Assembly: GCA_029891345.1 (NCBI GenBank)
Contig: CM057002.1
Span: 20,412,295-20,476,294 of the forward strand
Direction: 5' to 3'
Origin: Dryococelus australis
Taxonomy: Eukaryota; Arthropoda; Insecta; Phasmatodea; Phasmatidae
DNA length: 64,000 bases
Shown here one piece after another: positions 55,631-64,000 of the stretch. The number at the start of each line of letters is the position of its first letter. Positions within the stretch are counted from its first letter, which is position 1. The notes beneath the pieces were generated by a model. That model worked only from the letters and a program-made list of their open reading frames with translations, was not told where the DNA came from and did no database searches. A program made the translations under genes and the position numbers.

Positions 55631-56136
55631 TTAAAAGTTATCCTCAATTCGCGGTATCACAATTTACATTCGGTATTCACAAATTGCCAAGTAGCTCAGA
55701 GGTTATGACATCCAACCTCTGTTCGAGCGGTTGTGGGTTTAAATCCTTGTCCATCCATTACAATTTTTTTCTTTTTTTAGATGTTAGGAGTTGTCATGGG
55801 TGATTTACATAATTTGAATTTTATAAACCGATTTTGCAATTTTTTTTTTTAAGATACGGGCACTTTTCAAATGATAAATAAAATAGATTTAAATAAAATG
55901 TTTCTAATTATGTATAAATGCATCGGTTCCCAGACGCTGATCGTTATACAATTGTTTTGACAAGGCCGGTCAGCTGCCTGGCCCGCAAGGGCGGTGGGGG
56001 AAGGGATGAAGGGGGGTGGATAACGCTTTTCGAGGCAGATTTGGGGGGGGAGGGTGGTCCCGTGGTCTGGGGATGTGAGGTGTGCGGGATGGTTTGAGTG
56101 TGTTGGGGGGGGGGGTGTTGTATTGATACTTTCAAT
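55627..56136 (+). repeat. Right arm of the ~510 bp inverted repeat
   Basis: Reverse complement of 50,878-51,391. It contains the tRNA-like series AAGTAGCTCAGAGGTTATGA (A-box region) and GTGGGTTTAAATCCTTGTCC (B box), then G-rich runs, ending TTGTATTGATACTTTCAAT. No matching target duplication was found outside the two arms. Confidence 0.85.
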
Positions 56137-56767
56137 ATAATTTCCAATCTCCGACGATGTTTGGTGTAGTGATATAAACCACTTCAATTTTTAGGTAATT
56201 TAATAGAAAAAAAAGTATTTTATGGTGAGTAATGGAGAAGGGTAGTGGGAGAGGTGTTTGTAAGGTTGGGTGATGGCAATGAGTTTTGATTATTAGAGAG
56301 GGGGGTGGTAGGTGCATACCTCTTAAATCCAATATGGTGGTTCTTACAGTGGGTTACATAATCGATACTATATCAAAACAATCGTATGCGCCTTGAAAAG
56401 ACGAGTCTGGTTAAATATAACACTCAATATTTGTGCCGTTAAATTGTTTAGTTACGAAAAAATATTTTAACGTGAGATTTCCCTGTTATTCGAACTTGCT
56501 TGGCTGTAGCAGACTTCTCAAATATAACACGCGCTTCTAGCTTATTATAAATTACGAATTAAATTAGCTGCACGTTTATAATCCAAGCAGGGATTCGGAT
56601 TTTTTTAATTTCGTTCAAACGCGAGATTTCGTACAGGAAATACTTGGGCCTTCTTAATATTTGTCTTAAATTTTGGTACGTACATCTTTGGGTTTTTTTT
56701 TTTATTTGTTCATTGCACAGTGCAGAACGTTTTAAGTGTAGGAACCAAACTCATTAATATACAATGA
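56137..56767. other. Unassigned
   Basis: Starts with a purine-rich stretch (GGGAGAGGTG, AGAGAGGGGGGTGG) and continues AT-rich. No feature recognised. Confidence 0.4.
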
Positions 56768-56998
56768 ACGGCTCTTAACATCGAGGTCTTGAGAGCCGAT
56801 GAAGGGTGAAGTGGGGTATGGAGCAGCGCCGGAATGAAAAGGGGGGGAACGGGAGATCCCCGAGAAAACCCGCCGACCAGTCGCATTGTCCGGCACGATT
56901 CCCACGTGCGAAAATCCGGGAGCGACCCCACCAGGGATCAAACCCAGTTCGCCTAGGTGGGAGGCGAGTGGTCTAATCACTATGCCACTGAGGCTCCT
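56768..56998 (-). mobile_element. SINE-1
   Basis: Minus strand: GAGCCTCAGTGGCATAGTG head, GAACTGGGTTTGATCCC B box, GGCGGGTTTTCTCGGGGATC body, ending in GATGTTAAGAGCCG. Confidence 0.9.
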
Positions 56999-57902
56999 TA
57001 CAACGAAGGAACTTTCACTGACGGCAGGCGACGATCGCACCAACTACACATCTTTATCGCCACGGTTCATGTGTCCAGCGAATAATTGCACACGGAATTT
57101 TGACTAATAAATAGAACGTTATTTTAAAATTAGTTTTGTATTCATGTGATAAGCAGTGAAAGAGGATTTACACTGCCGCCTAATAACGTTTTCAAAAACT
57201 GCTCTTTGCAACTTACCGTTATCTCGCTCAGGAATGTGTCTCATTTACTGTCTTTGGGTCGTATTTCGTTTTAACAAAGTACTACTTCATTTTTATCAAC
57301 CACTCTAAAAAAAAGTAAGGGAATCATATTAGACTGCTTTATATTTCATCGTGAACAAAGATATTCGGTCTATGAATAATGCAACTACGACAAGCTTATT
57401 CTTTTAAAGAATATGATTGCTGAAAAATTATTGAAAGGTAAGTTACATCATCGGCACGTTTTATAGTCAAGTCGGCCTCGTGCGCAAGAAGTTTTTCTTT
57501 CCACGTAAAATTCGGTTTCATGCGGACGGATTCCCTCCCCCCTTACCACCCTCCCCCCCCCCCCCGGCCCAACAATACCACGCGTTTCACAGTTCTCGGA
57601 CTGAGATTTTTATGTGTATAAGGTGGTGGACACACACTCGTAATTTGCCCTTTTATACCTCCCTCCATCTTCATTCCGCCTCTTCTCCAAAACCAACAGC
57701 CATCTCCCCTCATCCATGTTTCAGTTGTGGAAGGAGGGAGGAGGGGGCGAGAGCGAGAACTACAGAGCCCCTGGTAGGGCAGCTGTGTTCGCCTGGCGCC
57801 TGGCGCCCGCCCTCGTTGAGTCGTTTGTTCATCCAGCCTCGGGCGAAAACCGCTCGCAGATTACCGGATTCTCCGTTGTTTCGCACAGTTAAAAGGCAGG
57901 TA
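56999..57902. other. Unassigned, including a C-rich tract
   Basis: A C run lies at about 57,551-57,565, in a pyrimidine-rich, GC-richer stretch (57,520-57,880). The 188-residue open frame there is Pro/Ser/Arg low-complexity and runs into a MITE-A, so I do not call it a gene. Confidence 0.4.
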
Positions 57903-58328
57903 AAGGCTGTTCACGATCAAGTGAGCACTATCGAAATCAACCTTAGAGAAAAGTCACTGCCCCTGCCTGCGTATATTCTAACGGGCGCAGTGAGTGACAT
58001 GCGCCCAGTAAAGTTGCTAACGATGGCTGGAAAGTTAGTTCTGTAATATCTTAACGTCGAATAAATGTGTTATGTTACCACTTGTGATAACTTGAATTAT
58101 TTCTTTCGCCGGCCTGTTTTTATTAATGCATCGAAGTGCAAAAATGACAAGATTTGTAGAGTATTTATTTTTCTAATATTTTCACAGTTTCACTCGACCG
58201 ACGCATGAATAAAGTGACGAGGACCATGGCAATGTTAATTTTACACAACGCGTAAGAATATACAACTTGTGTACAAGCAGATCATAAGCAGTGCTTTCAA
58301 AAGTGCTCATTTTACCGTGAGCAGCCTG
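57903..58328 (+). mobile_element. MITE-A long
   Basis: AGGCTGTTCACGATCAAGTG to TTTTACCGTGAGCAGCCTG with full interior. Confidence 0.9.
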
Positions 58329-58463
58329 TATGTAGGATATTTTTTTCGAAAGGTACCTCAAACCTGAAAGTCGATTATATTTTTCTGTAAAAATTTGGAG
58401 GTCCGCGGGTGAAAAAAAAAAAAGTCAAGTTTTCGTGTGAAACGAGGTAACGTTGGCCGAGTA

Positions 58464-58887
58464 TATGCTGCTCACGGTAAACTGAGCACTTTTTTAACAA
58501 ACATTTTAAAACCGTTATTGTCTCTACTTGTATATACTCTAACGGGAACACCAAGTGGCATGCACCCAGTAAACAATAAAGTTCGTAATGACGAAGGCAA
58601 AGTAGTTCTGTTCTTGTCGTTGAGCTCAAAGCACTAGGTAAACATCTGTGAATGCTGAACTTTTTATTTTTCTACCTGTTTTTTACGAATATAAAAATGT
58701 AAGAAACAGCAGATTAGTAAAATATTTACTTTTATAGTAATTTCACCGTTTCACTTGATTGACGCGAGAATAAAGTGACAGGGCCAATGCAACGCTAATC
58801 TTACGTATTACGGAAGGAAAAAAATGGTCAGAGAATTATATGTTAGGCAGGGCTTTCAAAAGCTCATTGTTTACCGTGAACGACCTA
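58464..58887 (+). mobile_element. MITE-A long, diverged
   Basis: TATGCTGCTCACGGTAAACT to TTTACCGTGAACGACCTA; ACCCAGTAAACAATAAAGTT and TTTCACTTGATTGACGCG keep the family order. Confidence 0.85.
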
Positions 58888-59079
58888 TGCATTTGCTTAG
58901 GAAAGGATAAAGCGCGTAGTAAGTCCCTGCTGTGTATAGTAGCATTTATGTATTTACAACCTCATGTATGTACGGTCAATTTCCCACACTATGTATAAGT
59001 TAAAATCTTCCAACGCAGTTTAGAAAGTTTACAGATTTATTTTTACTTTGCACAAGGTCAATTCCCAGAACCCCACGTA

Positions 59080-59506
59080 TAGTCTATTCGCCGTTTCTTC
59101 GCACTTTTTGAGTCAAACCTTTGAAAATCACCCCATATATGAAGTTTTTAGTTATTTCTTAAATATGCCTATGTATCACAAGCGTTTTATAGGCTGCGTT
59201 AGCATGAAAGTATAATATTTTTCATTAAATTATTGTTTCACCTGTATTTTAATTAAGAATTATGATATTTAATTTCCAATAAATGCGAATAAAAACAGAC
59301 GGGGAAACGTGTGTTGGTAGCGCATAGTAAGAAATAGTTCTCATGCGAAACATCATTACCACTGAGTGCGCACAAATTTGGCGCGTTGTCCTTTGGCGCA
59401 GTTTTCTACACTTAGTTAAACTTAGCTTGCGCAAGGCGGAGGAATATCCTGGAAGTAGAACTTTAGCAGGGCCTCAGAAAAGCGTGAATTAATCGTGAAT
59501 GAATTA
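59080..59506 (+). mobile_element. MITE-B, full length
   Basis: TAGTCTATTCGCCGTTTCTT to AATTAATCGTGAATGAATTA, with TGAGTGCGCACAAATTTGGC and GGAGGAATATCCTGGAAGTA inside. Confidence 0.9.
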
Positions 59507-59509
59507 TAT

Positions 59510-59790
59510 TTAGGGATAGGAAAATTTCGCGAGTTCATTTCAGGACAAGATAGACGTCCAACAAGTGTACACCTTTACAACTGGATAACAGTTCATTAGA
59601 CATGTCCTGGGTGGACTCTAAGCCAATAGCATACTTGCAAGGAAACAAGTAGTGAGTGCAATACTGCCCTAGGTGGAGTAACACTGGCTAATCTCTTGGG
59701 CGGCAGCCAATGAACAAACATCTGAAACTCGAATGTACGCAGGAGTGTGGAGTCTAGCCTACAGGTCATTGAAATCGCAACAATTTTTTT
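59510..59790. mobile_element. Possible relic of the hAT-type MITE seen at 14,104
   Basis: TTAGGGATAGGAAAATTTCG and TTTCAGGACAAG near the left end recall the TAGGGACACC and TTCGCGAAAAA arm. The right end is not convincing. Confidence 0.35.
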
Positions 59791-59986
59791 AATCCCTAAT
59801 CATATTCAATTACCGGAAGGGAACACCAACATCCACGTATTAGCCTACTTATGCTGTTGTGGTCCTGTGTCAGATTTCTGTCGTGCATTCCATTCTCTTT
59901 GATCCTCTCACAGATTCACAGCTCACTGCTATACACAGCGTCCGCCAATACACGTGTCACTTGCAGCGAACCCGCATTGTCCAGTG

Positions 59987-60409
59987 TATCACCCACGGTC
60001 GACTGAGCACTTTCGAATTCGACCTTTGAAAAATGTCACTGCCCTTCCCTGCAGGTATTTTTAACGCTAACACTGTCTGGCATACACCCAGTAAAGTTGG
60101 TAACGTTGGGGAAAAAAAAAGTAGGCCCGTATCTTAAGATACACTGAATTAAAAGTGCTAGGTAAACATTTGTGAATATTGGAATTATTTTATTTTTCAT
60201 TCTGTTTTTCATATGGATATAAGTGTAAGAGTTAGAAAATCTGTAAAATATTTAATTTTCTAATAATGTCACAGTTGATAAACGCACGAAAAAATGACGA
60301 GGCACAGGGCAATGTTTTTTGTACACATGGCGGAAGAATACACTAACAAGCATGCCAGTAGATCTTAAAACAAAGCTTTAAAAATACTCAGTTTACAGTG
60401 AACAGCGTA
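59987..60409 (+). mobile_element. MITE-A long, diverged
   Basis: ATCACCCACGGTCGACTGAG to TTTACAGTGAACAGCGTA; interior has CACCCAGTAAAGTTGGTAAC. Confidence 0.85.
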
Positions 60410-60454
60410 TACTATTTCACGCGCTGAGAGAAAATAAGAGTGAAGGGAATTTTG

Positions 60455-60668
60455 GCGTATCTTAACAGCGAGGTCTGGAGAGCCAACGAAAGTGAAGTGA
60501 GTTGAGTACGGAGCAGCGCCGGAATGCAAGAGCGAGGGAAACTGAAGATCCCCGAGAAAAGCCGCAGAGTAGCAGCATCGTCCGCAGCACGGTTCCAACG
60601 TGTGAATCGAACCCGGTTCGCCTTGGTGGGAGGCGAGTAGTCTGACCACTACACCACCGCCCCCCTAG
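60455..60668 (-). mobile_element. SINE-1
   Basis: Minus strand: GGGGGCGGTGGTGTAGTGG head and CGAACCGGGTTCGATTC B box. The body has lost several bases and the tail lies near 60,470. Confidence 0.85.
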
Positions 60669-60959
60669 AAGCATAGGCGCCGAGTATAAATGTATGGCGA
60701 GGGGGGGGGGGTAAGGCAAGTTTCACTCAGCAGAGATGTCGCCCCTCCATGAGTTGATAAGCAGTGGTTGGTCGCCAAATTGGTTTGTGAAAAGTAATTA
60801 CCATATACCGTATTTTAGCTTACTAGCCTCATTCTTTTCAAAATACACGTTTTTTTGATAGGACTTTACATAATCGAAAACAGCAATATTTTGGTAGAAA
60901 TGATTTTATTTTTATATTTTAAAACTTTTCCCACATGAAATAAGTGTTAAGTACGTAAA

Positions 60960-61199
60960 TAGAGGCCGTTCACGCTTAAGTGAGCACTTTTTAAGGCCCT
61001 ACCCAAAGGCTTTAACCACTAATAAAAATATAGCATTGCAGCATCAGACATTACATCTTGAGGATGGTGAAATGTATACACTGTGTTTGTTCGCCACAAA
61101 GCAATGTTTATATTAAAAAGCAGCAGGAAGATGGAAATTGGGTGAGGGGAAAGATTTAGAAGGGCCTTAAAAAGTGCTCACTTTACCGTGAACAGCCTA
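60960..61199. mobile_element. MITE-A short
   Basis: AGAGGCCGTTCACGCTTAAG to CTTTACCGTGAACAGCCTA; interior GGATGGTGAAATGTATACA as in the other short copies. Confidence 0.9.
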
Positions 61200-61359
61200 T
61201 AACAGCATGTAAAAACATGCAGAATACAGTATGAGAGCGGGAAGGAGGAACGAGAGAAAGAGAGACAGACAGACAGACAGAAAAATGAGAAGGAAAGAAG
61301 ATTTAAATGAATCTGAGTACCGTGACTGCAAGAGTTGAAGAAACAAGAAGTCGGCTAGA

Positions 61360-61615
61360 CAATATGTTTGTTTGTACGTGGACAAACAAATATACCAATA
61401 CAGTTGATTCAACGAAATATTTTATTTCCAGTCATATTTTGTTCGCCTAACACAGGTGTCTTGTCGACTCAAGCGTGTATTTTGTTAGGGGAACATTTTT
61501 TTTTCTCAAGTTTTGTTTACTCAACAAGAAATATTTTATTGGAACAACTACTTGTTCGTTTGACCATACACACAAACAATAACTTTGTTGGCTGGAACAA
61601 ACAGTTATCTCAGTG
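61360..61615 (-). mobile_element. Rep-E element 3, partial
   Basis: Contains AACAAATATACCAATACAGT, TATTTTGTTAGGGGAACA and ACAAACAATAACTTTGTTGG, ending ATCTCAGTG, the family terminus. The other half is missing. Confidence 0.7.
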
Positions 61616-61704
61616 CGTTTCATGAATACACCAAGCTAGACTCCAAGGTCCTCTACACGTTCGGGCAGATGGCACTTGTTCATTGGCTTCTGCCTCAGGC
61701 AATA

Positions 61705-62150
61705 TAGACCGTTCACAGTTACTTCGCACTTTACTGGAACCATTCTTAAGGTCAGCTTCCAAGATACTCCTCAGCCTCGTGCAAACAAAGCTTCGCCGAG
61801 TCCAGAAAATTACACCAGAGCGACAACGCACCGCATTCGTGCGCACTCAGTTGTAATAATATTTTGCATAAGAACTGTTTCTTACTAGTCATTAACAACC
61901 TACCTGTTTGCTCACCGTTTTTATTCATACATATTATGAAAGAAATATTATAATTTATAGTTGGTGCGCCACCGATCTGGGGTGAGGGAGAGGCTCTGGG
62001 TTCGAATACCGGGTAAGGCATGGTTGTTAATTTACGTTAGGTGATAAGTTAGTCTATAAGCCGTCCACTGCTAAGCTTTCAATCATAAAACCAGGTGACG
62101 TTGAAAAGCCCTATACAAAACAATTAAAATTTATAGGTAAAATATTGTCC
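61705..62150 (-). mobile_element. MITE-B interrupted by SINE-3
   Basis: TAGACCGTTCACAGTTACTT, then CGACAACGCACCGCATTCG and AAGAACTGTTTCTTACTAGT. It is cut at 61,960 and resumes briefly with GTAAAATATTGTCC at 62,137. Confidence 0.85.
61961..62127 (+). mobile_element. SINE-3 with perfect 9 bp target duplication
   Basis: Starts TTGGTGCGCCACCGATC; B box CTGGGTTCGAATACCGG; body GGTAAGGCATGG and GTGATAAGTTAGTCTATAAG; ends ACAAAACAATTAA. AATTTATAG stands at 61,952-61,960 and 62,128-62,136. The A box is poor. Confidence 0.88.
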
Positions 62151-62667
62151 ATGTGAGGACGCCTGAGGGGCGTACCTAAGTTCGTGAGGGATGGGGGTCT
62201 TAATAAAATAAAATAAATTTGATTTCTTATTTATTCACGCTGCTATTATCTATAGCATTTTACTAGCTCTCTCCACTTTTACTATTTTTATTTAACAGTG
62301 AGCGCAATATCTTATGTGTATTCAATTCCAATTAACATCCTTCTTAATTGTCTCTGCTGTTTACTGTCTGTTTCCATAACTTATAATGTATTTCACTCAC
62401 GCATTCGGTCCAATAGTCCAGTCTACAAGCCGCGTCCTTCGAAATATTGACACTCACAGTTGCCGCCTTCCTTTTGCCACTGCTCTTCTATCGCTCGGAA
62501 CTCAGTCACTCATTCATTCATCCATTCCCACTCAACTGGTGGCCCAGAGGAATTCAACGCACCCTGAGTCGCGCTGAGAGAACGAGGTGAGTAATCCAGA
62601 GCATTATCCAGACATCGGTCGAAAACAATACAACCAAAGTCCGCGGCGCGCGTCTTTGAACCGAAAC
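62151..62667. other. Unassigned
   Basis: No gene or repeat family recognised. An (AATAA)-rich stretch lies near 62,200-62,215. Confidence 0.4.
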
Positions 62668-63029
62668 CCGAAGTGAGCGCTTTTGAAATCAATCTTAGAA
62701 AAAAGCCACTGCTCCTGCCTGCGTACATTTTAACAGGCGCACTGAGTGGCATGCGCCCAGTAAAGTTGGTAACGATGGATGGGAAGTAGTTCCATATCTT
62801 AACGTCGAATAAAAACGGTTAGGTAATTATTTGTGATAATTTATATTATTTATTTTGCTTTATGTTTCTTTATTGCATCGAAGCGTAAAAATGAGCAAGT
62901 TGGAAAAAATATTTACTTTTTCTAGTAATTTCACAGTTAATTTTCATAAGGCTACGGAATACACAACGTGCATATAAGTACATCTTAAGCAGGGCTTTCA
63001 AAAGTGCTCGTTTTACCATGAATAGCCTA
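62668..63029 (+). mobile_element. MITE-A long, 5' end missing
   Basis: Starts inside the left arm (CGAAGTGAGCGCTTTTGAAA) and ends TTTTACCATGAATAGCCTA. It also lacks about 50 bp around the TTTCACAGTT region. Confidence 0.85.
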
Positions 63030-64000
63030 TAAACAAAAATAAGTGATTTCTACTCCTGCAGGGAGTATTTGATAAGCGGAGGTCAAATAACACACGAAAA
63101 ACTAACATAAACTTGCATTGCATCTACCTTGGTACTGAATTCAAACGTGAAATGATAGTGTAGTATGCTTGGTATACTTCATCGCTTGCTTTGTCCCGCC
63201 CTGCTCTCGAAATCGAAGGAATGTGTGAAGGTCAGGCGAGCAGTAAGCAAAGAAGCGTGTGAGATTTACAAAGGCAAGCCATCGCATGCCGCCGTGATAA
63301 GCCTACCATGACTAGTGCGCTGCTTACCTCGGGCGGATTGACTTTCCGAGGAGGTTATCTTTGAAAGAACGTCCTGGTCATTACTCTGACCTCTCTCGGC
63401 GTGACTCGGGGTGCGGTGGAACATTCTAGATCGCACCAGCGAGACTTCTCAAGCCGCGCCGGGCCTCCGAGCCGACAGTTATAGAGTCTGAAGGATTGTA
63501 GGAGAACTCAAGTGGCAGGTGCGCGAAGACAGCGAAGACGACAAGCTTAAAGACCCCGGCCCATTCTATACTAGTCTTTTAAACTTTACTAACCAAGATC
63601 ATGTTCCCGAACACACTATCTCCTGTAGCATTCTATTTAATTTAATTTAATTTAATGCATGCAATAATTTTTTGAAATTTCTACTTCTCTGTCGCAAGGT
63701 TTTTTACATCTCTTTTGATGGCTTTTACCTTGCTCTTCATAGTTAAGAATAGCTCTCAGTATATTTAGGGAGGTAGTCGTGGCCCCAAAGTGCAGGCCAT
63801 GGCTGCCCAATCCCTCTTTGCCACGATGCATGTCTTCTTGCATGATTTTCCTTCCTAGTAGGCGTAAGGGGTTGGCCCTGAGACGCAATAAAATCCCTCC
63901 CTACCTTCAGGCCGTAACTCCACCAGACACTTAGAATAAGGTAGTTTAGGAAAAAAGACGACGAACCAGCAGAGCAACGAGTGGCGGCGAGTGTAGCCAG
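63030..64000. other. Unassigned right end of the window
   Basis: The part at 63,300-63,560 is GC-richer and contains a short TTTAA array after it (63,638-63,655). The minus-strand open frame at 63,652-63,888 has no recognised homology. The last ~100 bp are exon-like in composition (GACGACGAACCAGCAGAGC), but no splice or start signal decides it. Confidence 0.35.

Noticed and set aside
55867-56332. Pro/His-rich frames on the minus strand at the right inverted-repeat arm
   Set aside because: They arise from homopolymeric C runs in the repeat. The mirrored arm encodes nothing comparable.
57480-58046. 188-residue open frame on the plus strand
   Set aside because: Pro/Ser/Arg low-complexity from a C-rich tract, with its second half lying inside a MITE-A element. 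No domain or splice context.
63652-63888. 78-residue minus-strand frame near the right end
   Set aside because: No recognised domain and no start or splice context. Left as unassigned.

Overview
The window looks like a stretch of a large, repeat-rich insect genome. The evidence is one intact insect-type gustatory receptor gene, several families of tRNA-derived SINEs with short target duplications, many small TIR elements, an RTE-like LINE fragment and a decayed Maverick/Polinton element. The SINE at 37.9-38.1 kb resembles families I associate with polyneopteran insects (locusts, stick insects, cockroaches). That placement is recall-based and tentative. No bacterial-type operons, rRNA genes, functional tRNA genes or CRISPR arrays were seen.

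Layout. 0-9 kb: repeats (a ~650 bp repeat called Rep-C here, nested SINE/MITE, decayed coding relic, nuclear-receptor-site-rich repeat), a TATA promoter with a possible first exon caught between two halves of a MITE, a 646 bp TIR element, and an AACAAAATATT-rich element (Rep-E). 9-16 kb: mostly unassigned AT-rich DNA with MITE-A copies and a 297 bp hAT-type MITE with perfect 8 bp duplications. 16.7-18.0 kb (minus): the only gene that looks intact, a 434-residue gustatory receptor. 18.4-33 kb: SINEs, a GATC-rich TIR element nested in a SINE, a hAT MITE nested in a SINE, MITE clusters and microsatellites. 33.5-34.3 kb: an internally deleted hAT transposon with perfect 8 bp duplications and the C-terminal piece of its transposase. 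36.7-38.3 kb: a four-layer nest of elements. 41.3-42.2 kb: a TA-flanked MITE, then a possible LTR. 43.7-44.3 kb: degenerate tandem repeats followed by a CRE/E-box/TATA promoter-like block. 44.4-56.1 kb: an AT-rich block of Maverick/Polinton remains (capsid-like, minor structural/PLA2-like, integrase, protein-primed DNA polymerase B), cut by a LINE and (TA)n arrays, with a ~510 bp inverted repeat flanking the polymerase part. 56-64 kb: more SINEs and MITEs and an unassigned end.

The dominant theme is transposon activity. Three non-autonomous groups (MITE-A long ~420 bp, MITE-A short ~240 bp, MITE-B ~430 bp) share the terminal motif TAG(G/T)C(T)RTTCACGGT and make up roughly a sixth of the window by my estimate. 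Nested copies show that they duplicate the dinucleotide TA. No transposase that could mobilise them was recognised here. The Maverick genes formed one replication/packaging/integration system, but every one is broken by stops, frameshifts or deletions. Names such as MITE-A, MITE-B, Rep-C, Rep-D, Rep-E and SINE-1/2/3 are local labels used only in this annotation.
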